Assembly (NCBI RefSeq): GCF_009739905.1 | Contig: NZ_CP034279.1 | Span: forward strand, 5,022,001-5,086,000 | Direction: 5' to 3' | Origin: Streptomyces ficellus | GTDB taxonomy: Bacteria > Actinomycetota > Actinomycetes > Streptomycetales > Streptomycetaceae | Length of the DNA: 64,000 nt | In this document: positions 42,763 to 50,932 of the stretch, one piece after another | Position numbering within the stretch: position 1 is the stretch's first letter | Layout of the letters: every line of letters begins with the position of its first letter | Position numbers and translations under genes: made by a program | The notes under the pieces: model-generated | What the model saw: only the letters and a program-made list of their open reading frames with translations | What the model was told of the DNA's origin: nothing | Database searches by the model: none

Positions 42763-44076
42763 ATGAACGGCATGGACGGTACGGACGGCATGGACGGTAC
42801 GGACGGTACGTACGACGAGGCGGCCACCGGGCGCTGGGCCCCCGAGCCCGACAAGCGCCCGGGACGCACCGCGTTCCAGCGGGACCGCGCACGGGTGCTG
42901 CACTCCGGCGCCCTGCGCCGCCTGGCCGGCAAGACCCAGGTCGTCACCCCCGGCTCCCGCAGCCACGCCTGGGACCCCAGCCCCCGCACGCGGCTCACCC
43001 ACTCCCTGGAATGCGCCCAGGTCGGCCGCGAACTCGGGGCGGCCCTCGGCTGCGACCCCGACCTCGTCGAGGCCGCCTGCCTCTCGCACGACATGGGCCA
43101 CCCGCCCTTCGGGCACAACGGCGAACAGGCCCTCAACGACTTCGCCAAGGACTGCGGCGGCTTCGAGGGCAACGCCCAGTCCCTGCGCCTGCTCACCCGC
43201 ATCGAACCCAAGCGGTTCATCCACCTCGCCACGACCGGCGAGGTCGTCAGCGTCGGCCTCAACCTCACCCGCGCCACCCTCGACGCCGCCACCAAGTACC
43301 CCTGGCCGCGCGGCGCCCACCCCACCGACCCCGACTCGCCCAAGTTCGGGGTGTACGAGGACGACCTGCCGGTCTTCGCCTGGGTGCGCGAGGGCGCCCC
43401 CGGCACACGCCAGTGCTTCGAGGCGCAGGTGATGGACTGGTCCGACGACGTCGCCTACTCGGTGCACGACTTCGAGGACGGCCTCCACGCCGGGCACGTC
43501 GACCCCAACCTCCTCCTCGCCGAACCCGAGCGCGCCGACATCTGGCGCGTCGCCATCGGCCGGTACGTCCCCCACGACACCGACCCGCAGGAGCTCGAAG
43601 CCGCCCTCGACCGGCTGATGGAACAGGAGTGGTGGCCCCACGGCTACGACGGCTCGGCCATCGCCCAGGCCCGCCTCAAGGACGCCACCAGCCAGCTCAT
43701 CGGCCGCTTCTGCCTCGCCGCCGAGGCCGCCACCCGCCGGGCGTACGGCACCGGCCGCCTCACCCGGTACGGGGCCGAACTGGTCGTACCGCGCGAAACG
43801 CGCCACGAGTGCGCGGTGCTCAAGGCGGTCGCCGACCGGTACGTGATGCAGCGGGCCGAGCAGGAAGCGCTCCGCGCCGACCAGCGGATCGTGCTGGGCG
43901 AACTGGCCGAGGCGCTGACCGCCCGCGCCCCCGAGGGCCTGGACCCCCAGTTCAGGGCCCTGTTCGACACGGCGCCCGACGACCGCGCCCGCAAGCGGGT
44001 GATCGTCGACCAGATCGCCTCGCTCACCGATGCCTCCGCCCGCGCCCTGCACTCCCGGCTCACCCACCGGGGCTGA
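42763..44076 (+). CDS. dgt: Deoxyguanosinetriphosphate triphosphohydrolase-like protein
   Basis: 437 aa. It hydrolyses dGTP (or dNTPs) to the nucleoside and triphosphate. HD-domain metal ligands: RTRLTHSLECAQVGREL with the first His, and EAACLSHDMGHPPFGHNGEQA with the HD pair (~residues 105-120). The later VMDWSDDVAYSVHDFEDG carries the fourth ligand. The start is unusual: MNGMDGTDGMDGTDGTYD, encoded by near-perfect DNA repeats, with ATGs at residues 1, 4 and 10, so the translated start could differ. Confidence 0.94.
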   Translation: MNGMDGTDGMDGTDGTYDEAATGRWAPEPDKRPGRTAFQRDRARVLHSGALRRLAGKTQVVTPGSRSHAWDPSPRTRLTHSLECAQVGRELGAALGCDPDLVEAACLSHDMGHPPFGHNGEQALNDFAKDCGGFEGNAQSLRLLTRIEPKRFIHLATTGEVVSVGLNLTRATLDAATKYPWPRGAHPTDPDSPKFGVYEDDLPVFAWVREGAPGTRQCFEAQVMDWSDDVAYSVHDFEDGLHAGHVDPNLLLAEPERADIWRVAIGRYVPHDTDPQELEAALDRLMEQEWWPHGYDGSAIAQARLKDATSQLIGRFCLAAEAATRRAYGTGRLTRYGAELVVPRETRHECAVLKAVADRYVMQRAEQEALRADQRIVLGELAEALTARAPEGLDPQFRALFDTAPDDRARKRVIVDQIASLTDASARALHSRLTHRG

Positions 44077-44179
44077 CCGGAGCCCTCCACGCCCTCTTCC
44101 GACATCACGCTCCGTACGGGACGCTGCTGGAGGCCGGCGGCGTAGCGTGACAATCCCGGAAACCACCAGGAGGCAACAA

Positions 44180-45448
44180 GTGGTCGACGCAGATCAGACC
44201 TTCGTCATCGTCGGCGGGGGACTGGCCGGGGTCAAGGCGGCGGAGACACTCCGCGCCGAAGGGTTCACCGGCCGCGTGATCCTCATCGGTGACGAGGTCG
44301 ACCCGCCCTACGAACGCCCGCCGCTGTCCAAGGGCTACCTCACCGGCAAGGAACCGCGCGAGCGGGCCTTCGTCCACGAGTCCGCCTGGTACGCGGAGAA
44401 GGACGTCGAGCTCCACCTCGGGCAGCCCGTCACCGCCGTCGACCGGGCCGCCAAGGCCGTACGCCTCGGCGACGGCACCACCATCCACTACGACAAGCTC
44501 CTCCTCGCCACCGGCTCCGAGCCGCGCCGGCTCGACATCCCCGGCACCGACCTCGCCGGCGTCCACCACCTGCGCCGCCTCGCCCACGCCGACCGCCTCC
44601 AGGGCACCCTCGCCGCCCTCGGCCGCGACAACGGCCACCTGGTCGTCGCCGGAGCCGGCTGGATCGGCCTCGAGGTCGCCGCCGCCGCCCGCGGATACGG
44701 CGCCGAGGTCACCGTCGTCGAACCGGACCCCACCCCGCTGTACCGGGTCCTCGGGCCCGAGCTGGGCCAGCTGTTCGCCGACCTGCACGCCGAGCACGGC
44801 GTCCGCTTCCGGTTCGGCACCCACCTCACCCAGATCACCGGCCAGGACGGCATGGTCCTGGCCGCCCGCACCGACGACGGCGACGAGCACCCCGCCCACG
44901 CCGTCCTCGTCGCCGTCGGCGCCGCCCCCCGCACCGACCTCGCCGAGAACGCCGGCCTCGCGCTGGTCGACCGCGCCCACGGCGGCGGCGTCGCCGTCGA
45001 CGCGTCGCTGCGCACCTCCGACCCCGACATCCACGCCGCCGGGGACGTCGCCGCCGCCGAGCACCCCCTGCTCCACACCCGGCTGCGCGTCGAACACTGG
45101 GCCAACGCCCTCAACGGCGGCCCCGCCGCCGCCCGCGCCATGCTCGGCCGGGACGTCTCCTACGACCGGGTGCCCTACTTCTTCTCCGACCAGTACGACC
45201 TGGGCATGGAGTACAGCGGCTGGGCCCCGCCGGGCACGTACGACCAGGTGGTCCTGCGCGGGGACGCCGGCAAGCGGGAATTCATCGCCTTCTGGCTGAA
45301 GGACCGCAGGGTGCTCGCCGGGATGAACGTGAATGTGTGGGACGTCACATCGGACATCCAGGCCCTCGTCCGCTCCGGGGCCCCCGTGGACCCCGACGCC
45401 CTCGCCGACCCCTCCACCCCGCTCACCGCCGTCCTGCCCGGCCCGTAA
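44180..45448 (+). CDS. FAD-dependent ferredoxin/rubredoxin reductase-like protein
   Basis: 422 aa from GTG 44180, with AGGAGG six nt upstream. VIVGGGLAGVKAAETLRAEG (FAD), PPYERPPLSKGYLTG (family signature), VVAGAGWIGLEVAAAARGYG (NAD), DIHAAGDVAAAEHPLL (FAD) and the C-terminal reductase domain YFFSDQYDLGMEYSG are all intact. This is the BenD/CamA-type group that reduces small iron-sulfur proteins for P450s or dioxygenases. No partner ferredoxin is adjacent. It precedes dnaG by 112 bp. Confidence 0.92.
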   Translation: MVDADQTFVIVGGGLAGVKAAETLRAEGFTGRVILIGDEVDPPYERPPLSKGYLTGKEPRERAFVHESAWYAEKDVELHLGQPVTAVDRAAKAVRLGDGTTIHYDKLLLATGSEPRRLDIPGTDLAGVHHLRRLAHADRLQGTLAALGRDNGHLVVAGAGWIGLEVAAAARGYGAEVTVVEPDPTPLYRVLGPELGQLFADLHAEHGVRFRFGTHLTQITGQDGMVLAARTDDGDEHPAHAVLVAVGAAPRTDLAENAGLALVDRAHGGGVAVDASLRTSDPDIHAAGDVAAAEHPLLHTRLRVEHWANALNGGPAAARAMLGRDVSYDRVPYFFSDQYDLGMEYSGWAPPGTYDQVVLRGDAGKREFIAFWLKDRRVLAGMNVNVWDVTSDIQALVRSGAPVDPDALADPSTPLTAVLPGP

Positions 45449-45470
45449 CCCGCCGGCCCGCCGGCCCGCC

Positions 45471-45510
45471 GGACGGCCGCCGCGGCCACCGGACGGCCGC
45501 CGCGGCCACC
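45471..45510 (+). repeat. 20-bp tandem duplication
   Basis: GGACGGCCGCCGCGGCCACC occurs twice in immediate succession (45471-45490 and 45491-45510), and a shorter GCCGCGGCCACC recurs at about 45536. It lies between the flavoprotein stop and dnaG. It may form stems through the self-complementary CCGCGG. Confidence 0.85.
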
Positions 45511-45560
45511 GGACCTCCGTTCCCGCCGGGCGAGCGCCGCGGCCACCGTAAGATTTACGC

Positions 45561-47471
45561 GTGGCAGGCGGCAGGATCAACGATGACGACGTGAAGGCGG
45601 TACGGGACGCGGTCCCGATCGACGCCGTCGTGTCCGAATACCTCCAGCTGCGCAGCGCGGGCGGCGGCAACCTCAAGGGCCTGTGCCCCTTCCACGACGA
45701 GAAGTCCCCCTCCTTCCAGGTCAGCCCCAGCAAGGGTCTCTTCCACTGCTTCGGCTGCCAGGAGGGCGGGGACACCATCGCCTTCGTGATGAAGATCGAC
45801 CACCTCTCCTTCTCGGAGACGGTCGAGCGCCTCGCCGCCAAGGCGGGCATCACCCTGCGGTACGAGGAGGGCGGGTACAACCCCGGCCACCAGCGCGGCG
45901 AGCGGATCCGGCTGATCGAGGCCCACAAGGCCGCCGCCCAGTTCTACGCCGAGCAACTGGACGGCGCCGAGGCCGAGATCGGCCGGAAGTTCCTCGCCGA
46001 GCGCGGCTTCGACCAGGCCGCCGCCCAGCACTTCGGCGTCGGCTACAGCCCGGCCGGCTGGGACCACCTCACCCGCCACCTGCGCGGCAAGGGCTTCTCC
46101 GACAAGGAACTGCTCGTCTCCGGACTCGCCCAGGAATCCCGCCGCAACCCCATCGACCGCTTCCGGGGCCGCCTGATGTGGCCCATCCGGGACGTCGGCG
46201 GCGACGTCGTCGGCTTCGGCGCCCGCAAGCTCCGCGACGACGACAACGGGCCCAAGTACCTCAACACGCCCGAGACGCCGATCTACAAGAAGTCCCAGGT
46301 CCTCTACGGCATCGACCTGGCCAAGAAGGACATCGCCAAGTCCAGCCGGGCCGTCGTCGTCGAGGGCTACACCGACGTCATGGCCTGCCACCTCGCCGGC
46401 GTCACCACCGCCATCGCCACCTGCGGCACCGCCTTCGGCGGCGACCACATCAAGATCCTCCGTCGGCTGCTGATGGACAACGGCTCCGCCCGCGTCATCT
46501 TCACCTTCGACGGCGACGCCGCCGGACAGAAGGCCGCGCTGCGCGCCTTCGAGGACGACCAGAAGTTCGCCGCCGAGACGTACATCGCCATCGCCCCCGA
46601 CGGCATGGACCCCTGCGAGCTGCGCCTCGCCAAGGGCGACGACGCCGTCGCCGACCTCGTCGAGCCCCGCACCCCGCTCTTCGAGTTCGCCCTGCGCCAG
46701 ATCGTGAACCGGTACGACCTGGAGACCCCGGCCGGCCGCGCCGCCGCCCTCGACGAGGCCGCGCCGATCGTCGCCCGCATCAAGAACATCGCCTCGCAGC
46801 ACGAGGTCGCCGTCCAGCTCGCCGGCATGCTCGGCATCCTCGACACCCAGTTCGTCGTCAAGCGCGTCGCCCAGTTCGCCCGCTGGGCCAGGGACCGCGG
46901 CGGCCGGGGCCCCGCGCCCGCGACCCAGGCCCGCCCCCCGGCCGCCGCACCCGCGCCGCACGCCCCCGCCGCACCCTCGGGCCCCGCGCTGAACCTGCGC
47001 AGCCCGGCCCACCGCACCGAACGCGAACTGCTCAAGCTCGCCCTCCAGTACCCGGCCCTCGTCTCGCCCGCCTTCGACGCGTACGGCGCCGACGAGTTCA
47101 CCGCCCCGCCGTACGCGGCCGTCCGCCAGACCATCGCCGACGCGGGCGGCGCCGAGCAGGGCATCAGCAACGCCGCCGAATACCTGGCGCGCGTCCGGGA
47201 CGCGGCGCCCGACGACCGGGTCCGCGCGCTGGTCACCGAGCTGGCCGTCGAGGTCATCCACGGCCGCACCGTCGACGAGACGTACGCGGGCGACCAGCTC
47301 GTCCAGGTCCGGCTCCGCGCGGTCGACCGGCGCATCCGTGACGTCACCGGCTCCCTCACCCGCCTCGGCACCCACGCCGACCCGGACCACCTCGCCGCCG
47401 TCCAGAACGAGCTGTGGGTCCTCCAGCAGTACGCCCAGTCCCTGCGCAACAACGGCGCGGACGCGCTGTAG
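45561..47471 (+). CDS. dnaG: DNA primase DnaG
   Basis: 636 aa from GTG 45561. It makes RNA primers at the replication fork. The CHC2 zinc domain is CPFHDEKSPSF ... HCFGCQEGGD (~residues 37-65). The catalytic core has YSPAGWDHL and FRGRLMWPIRDVGGDVVGFG; the TOPRIM domain has VVVEGYTDVMACHLAGV and FTFDGDAAGQKA with the acidic metal site. An Ala/Pro linker (~455-480) leads to a C-terminal helicase-binding-like helical domain. hrdA follows after 45 bp, a conserved Streptomyces adjacency. Confidence 0.97.
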   Translation: MAGGRINDDDVKAVRDAVPIDAVVSEYLQLRSAGGGNLKGLCPFHDEKSPSFQVSPSKGLFHCFGCQEGGDTIAFVMKIDHLSFSETVERLAAKAGITLRYEEGGYNPGHQRGERIRLIEAHKAAAQFYAEQLDGAEAEIGRKFLAERGFDQAAAQHFGVGYSPAGWDHLTRHLRGKGFSDKELLVSGLAQESRRNPIDRFRGRLMWPIRDVGGDVVGFGARKLRDDDNGPKYLNTPETPIYKKSQVLYGIDLAKKDIAKSSRAVVVEGYTDVMACHLAGVTTAIATCGTAFGGDHIKILRRLLMDNGSARVIFTFDGDAAGQKAALRAFEDDQKFAAETYIAIAPDGMDPCELRLAKGDDAVADLVEPRTPLFEFALRQIVNRYDLETPAGRAAALDEAAPIVARIKNIASQHEVAVQLAGMLGILDTQFVVKRVAQFARWARDRGGRGPAPATQARPPAAAPAPHAPAAPSGPALNLRSPAHRTERELLKLALQYPALVSPAFDAYGADEFTAPPYAAVRQTIADAGGAEQGISNAAEYLARVRDAAPDDRVRALVTELAVEVIHGRTVDETYAGDQLVQVRLRAVDRRIRDVTGSLTRLGTHADPDHLAAVQNELWVLQQYAQSLRNNGADAL

Positions 47472-47516
47472 CGCGCCGGTCGCAAAAAGTCGCCGCACGC
47501 CCCTCGTGGCAGCGAT

Positions 47517-48953
47517 GTGTCGTACCCCACACTGGGGGCGGTGCCTGAGTCCTCGGAGCGCGGCCGGTCCACCGATGGTGGGCGCCCCACCCCCGCGGAT
47601 CCGCTCATCGAGTACGGGACGGAGAACAGCGGCGCGGCCGCCGCCGTCCCGCTGCCGCACGCCCCCGAACCGGCAGCGATCACCCTGGAGGTCGCCCCCG
47701 TGCAGACCCGGACCCCGACCGACATCGACCCCGCCACGGCCACGGCCATCGCCGTCCCCGTGCAGGGCCTTCCGACGCGGCACCCGGAGGCCGGACCCGG
47801 CGCGGGGCCGGACGCGCCGACCGGCGCCGCCCCCGACGCACCGGCCGGTCCCGACCTCGACCCGCTGACCGACCCCGTACTCGACCCCGTACTCGACACG
47901 GCGACGGACCCCGTGCTCGACCCCGTGCCCGACGTCGTGCCGGTGCTCCCGCCCGACGCCGTACCGGACGCGGAACCCGACGACGCCGGGCAGACCGCCA
48001 CCGGCCGCAGCCGCACCGCCTCCGCGGAAGCCGCCGGGAGCGGCCCCTCCGCCGACCTCTTCCGCCAGTACCTCCGCGAAATAGGCCGGATACCGCTGCT
48101 GACCGCCGCCGAAGAGGTCGAACTCGCCCGCCGCGTCGAAGCCGGACTGTTCGCCGAGGAGAAACTCGCCCGCACCCCCGACCCGGACTCCCAACTGGCC
48201 CTGGACCTCGACCGGCTGGTCGTCATGGGACGGATGGCCAAACGCCGCCTCATCGAGGCGAACCTGCGCCTCGTCGTCTCCGTCGCCAAACGCTACGTCG
48301 GCCGCGGCCTGACCATGCTCGACCTCGTCCAGGAGGGCAACCTCGGCCTGATCAGGGCGGTCGAGAAGTTCGACTACGCGCGCGGCTACAAGTTCTCCAC
48401 GTACGCCACCTGGTGGATCCGCCAGGCCATGTCCCGCGCCCTCGCCGACCAGGCGCGGACCATCCGCGTCCCCGTCCACGTCGTCGAACTGATCAACCGG
48501 GTCGTCCGCGTCCAGCGCCGCATGCTCCAGGAACGCGGCTGCGAACCCACCCACGACGAGGTCGCCGCCCACCTCGACCTGGCACCCGAGCGGGTCGGCG
48601 AAGTGCTGCGCCTCGCCCAGGAGCCGATCTCGCTGCACGCCCCCGTCGGCGAGGAGGACGACGTCGCGCTCGGTGACCTCATCGAGGACGGCGACGCCGC
48701 CTCACCCGTGGAGTCCGCCGCCTTCCTCCTGCTGCGCGAGCACCTGGAGGCCGTCCTGTCCACGCTCGGGGAACGCGAACGCAAGGTCGTCCAGCTCCGC
48801 TACGGCCTGGCCGACGGCCGGCCCCGCACCCTGGAGGAGATCGGACGGATCTTCGGCGTGACGCGCGAACGCATCCGCCAGATCGAGTCCAAGACCCTCA
48901 ACAAACTGCGGGACCACGCCTTCGCCGACCAGCTGCGCGGCTACCTGGACTGA
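47517..48953 (+). CDS. hrdA: RNA polymerase sigma factor, HrdA-like (group 2 sigma-70)
   Basis: 478 aa from GTG 47517; GTG 47541 is an alternative. Residues ~1-170 are an acidic, low-complexity extension with tandem DPVLDPVLD units. Then come region 1.2 (FRQYLREIGRIPLLTAAEE), region 2 (NLRLVVSVAKRYVGRGL, FDYARGYKFSTYATWWIRQA), region 3, and region 4 with GVTRERIRQIESKTLNKLR. It is a primary-sigma-like factor; the position next to dnaG and the distinct N-terminus point to HrdA rather than HrdB. HrdA-type genes are non-essential in S. coelicolor as I recall. Confidence 0.9.
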   Translation: MSYPTLGAVPESSERGRSTDGGRPTPADPLIEYGTENSGAAAAVPLPHAPEPAAITLEVAPVQTRTPTDIDPATATAIAVPVQGLPTRHPEAGPGAGPDAPTGAAPDAPAGPDLDPLTDPVLDPVLDTATDPVLDPVPDVVPVLPPDAVPDAEPDDAGQTATGRSRTASAEAAGSGPSADLFRQYLREIGRIPLLTAAEEVELARRVEAGLFAEEKLARTPDPDSQLALDLDRLVVMGRMAKRRLIEANLRLVVSVAKRYVGRGLTMLDLVQEGNLGLIRAVEKFDYARGYKFSTYATWWIRQAMSRALADQARTIRVPVHVVELINRVVRVQRRMLQERGCEPTHDEVAAHLDLAPERVGEVLRLAQEPISLHAPVGEEDDVALGDLIEDGDAASPVESAAFLLLREHLEAVLSTLGERERKVVQLRYGLADGRPRTLEEIGRIFGVTRERIRQIESKTLNKLRDHAFADQLRGYLD

Positions 48954-48979
48954 GCGGCCGCCCCGGCGGCCCGGCCGGC

Positions 48980-50932
48980 TCAGTCGACCTCCGCCACCGC
49001 CTGCGCGAACTGCGCCGCGTACAACCGGGCGTACGCCCCCCGCGCCGCCAGCAGCTCCTCGTGCGTGCCCTGTTCGACGATGGCCCCGTTCTCCATCACC
49101 AGGATCACGTCCGCGTCCCGGATCGTCGACAGCCGGTGCGCGATCACGAAACTCGTCCGGCCGTGCGCCAGCCGGGCCATCGCCTTCTGGATGAGCACCT
49201 CGGTCCGGGTGTCGACGGAGCTGGTCGCCTCGTCCAGGACCAGGATCACCGGGTCCGACAGGAACGCCCGCGCGATGGTGATCAGCTGCTTCTCACCCGC
49301 GCTGACACCCGCGCCCTCGTCGTCGATGACGGTGTCGTACCCGTCGGGGAGCGTACGGACGAACCGGTCGGCGTGCGCGGCCCGCGCCGCCTCCTCGATC
49401 TCCTCCCGCGTCACCTCGCGCGACGCGCCGTACGCGATGTTGTCGGCGATCGTGCCGCCGAACAGCCACGTGTCCTGGAGCACCATGCCGATCCGCGACC
49501 GCAGCTCGTCGCGGGACATCTCCGTCACCGCCACCCCGTCCAGCAGGATGCGCCCGCCGGTCACCTCGTAGAACCGCATCAGCAGGTTGACGAGCGTGGT
49601 CTTCCCCGCGCCCGTCGGGCCGACGATCGCGACCGTCTGACCGGGCTCCACCGACAGGGACAGGTCCTCGATGAGCGGCCGCTCCGGGTCGTAGCGGAAC
49701 GACACCTTCTCCAGCGCCACCCGTCCCCGGTCCCGCCCGTCCTCCTCCGGCCCCCCGGGCCTGCCCGCCGCGCCCACCGCGTCCGGCTCCTGCTCCTGGG
49801 CGTCCAGCAGCTCGAAGATCCGCTCCGCCGACGCCACACCCGACTGCACCAGGTTCGCCATCGACGCCACCTGCGTCAGCGGCATGGAGAACTGCCGCGA
49901 ATACTGGATGAACGCCTGCACGTCACCGATGGACAGCGTCCCCGACGCCACCCGCAGCCCGCCGACCACCGCCACCAGCACATAGTTGATGTTGGAGATG
50001 AACAGCATCAGCGGCTGCATGACCCCGCTGTTGAACTGCGCCCGGAACCCGGCCTCGTACAGCGCCTCGTTCTGCTCGCGGAAGTCCGCCGCCGCCTCGC
50101 CCTGCCGCCCGAAGACCTTCACCAGCGCGTGCCCCGTGTACATCTCCTCGATGTGGGCGTTCAGCCGGCCCGTCGACTTCCACTGCTGCACGAAGTGCGG
50201 CTGCGACCGCTTGCCGACCCTCGTCGCCACGACCACCGACACCGGCACCGTCACCAGCGCCACCAGCGCCAGCAGCGGCGAGATCCAGAACATCATCACC
50301 AGCACACCGACGATGGTCAGCGCCGAGTTGATCAGCTGCCCCATCGTCTGCTGCATGGTCTGCGAGATGTTGTCGATGTCGTTCGTCGCCCGGCTCAGCA
50401 CCTCACCGCGCTTCGCCCGGTCGAAGTACGACAGCGGCAGCCGCTCCAGCTTCGCCTGCACGTCCTCCCGCATCCGGTACACGGTCCGGTTGATCACCCG
50501 GATCGACATGCGCGTCGACACCAGCATCAGCAGCCCGGCCACCACGTACACCACCAGCGCGGCCATCAGGACACCGCCGACCGCCCCGAAGTCGATGCCC
50601 CGGCCCGGGACGAAGTCCACCCCCGACAGCATGTCCGCCAGCCCGCCGTCCCCGTCGGCCCGCAGCCCCGCCACCGCCTGCTCCTTGCTGAGCTCGGCCG
50701 GCATCTCCCGCCCGACCACCCCCGCGAAGACCAGGTCCGTCGCCCACCCGAGGATCATCGGCCCCACCACCGACAGCGCCACGCTCAGCACGCCCGCCGC
50801 CAGCATCACCGACAGCGTCGCCTTCTCCGGCCGCAACTGCCGCAGCAGCCGCCTGCTCGACCCCTTGAAGTCCATCGACCGCTGGTCGGGGCCCCCGGCC
50901 GCCGCCATCATCCGTCCCGCCGGCCCCGCCAT
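48980..50932 (-). CDS. ABC exporter half-transporter, canonical ATPase site
   Basis: 650 aa: N-terminal cytoplasmic stretch, six membrane spans (residues ~40-365), then an ATP-binding domain with Walker A GPTGAGKTT, signature VSAGEKQL, and Walker B LVLDEATSSVD (catalytic Glu568). The start overlaps the upstream ABC gene's stop by one base, so the two are translated together and probably form a heterodimeric multidrug-type exporter. The spacer EEDGRDRGR before the ATPase is a low-complexity insert. Substrate unknown. Confidence 0.93.
   Translation of the reverse strand: MAGPAGRMMAAAGGPDQRSMDFKGSSRRLLRQLRPEKATLSVMLAAGVLSVALSVVGPMILGWATDLVFAGVVGREMPAELSKEQAVAGLRADGDGGLADMLSGVDFVPGRGIDFGAVGGVLMAALVVYVVAGLLMLVSTRMSIRVINRTVYRMREDVQAKLERLPLSYFDRAKRGEVLSRATNDIDNISQTMQQTMGQLINSALTIVGVLVMMFWISPLLALVALVTVPVSVVVATRVGKRSQPHFVQQWKSTGRLNAHIEEMYTGHALVKVFGRQGEAAADFREQNEALYEAGFRAQFNSGVMQPLMLFISNINYVLVAVVGGLRVASGTLSIGDVQAFIQYSRQFSMPLTQVASMANLVQSGVASAERIFELLDAQEQEPDAVGAAGRPGGPEEDGRDRGRVALEKVSFRYDPERPLIEDLSLSVEPGQTVAIVGPTGAGKTTLVNLLMRFYEVTGGRILLDGVAVTEMSRDELRSRIGMVLQDTWLFGGTIADNIAYGASREVTREEIEEAARAAHADRFVRTLPDGYDTVIDDEGAGVSAGEKQLITIARAFLSDPVILVLDEATSSVDTRTEVLIQKAMARLAHGRTSFVIAHRLSTIRDADVILVMENGAIVEQGTHEELLAARGAYARLYAAQFAQAVAEVD

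Noticed and set aside
45555..48638. A 1027-codon minus-strand frame opposite dnaG and hrdA
   Set aside because: It covers two certain genes on the other strand, is low-complexity and shows no recognisable protein family.
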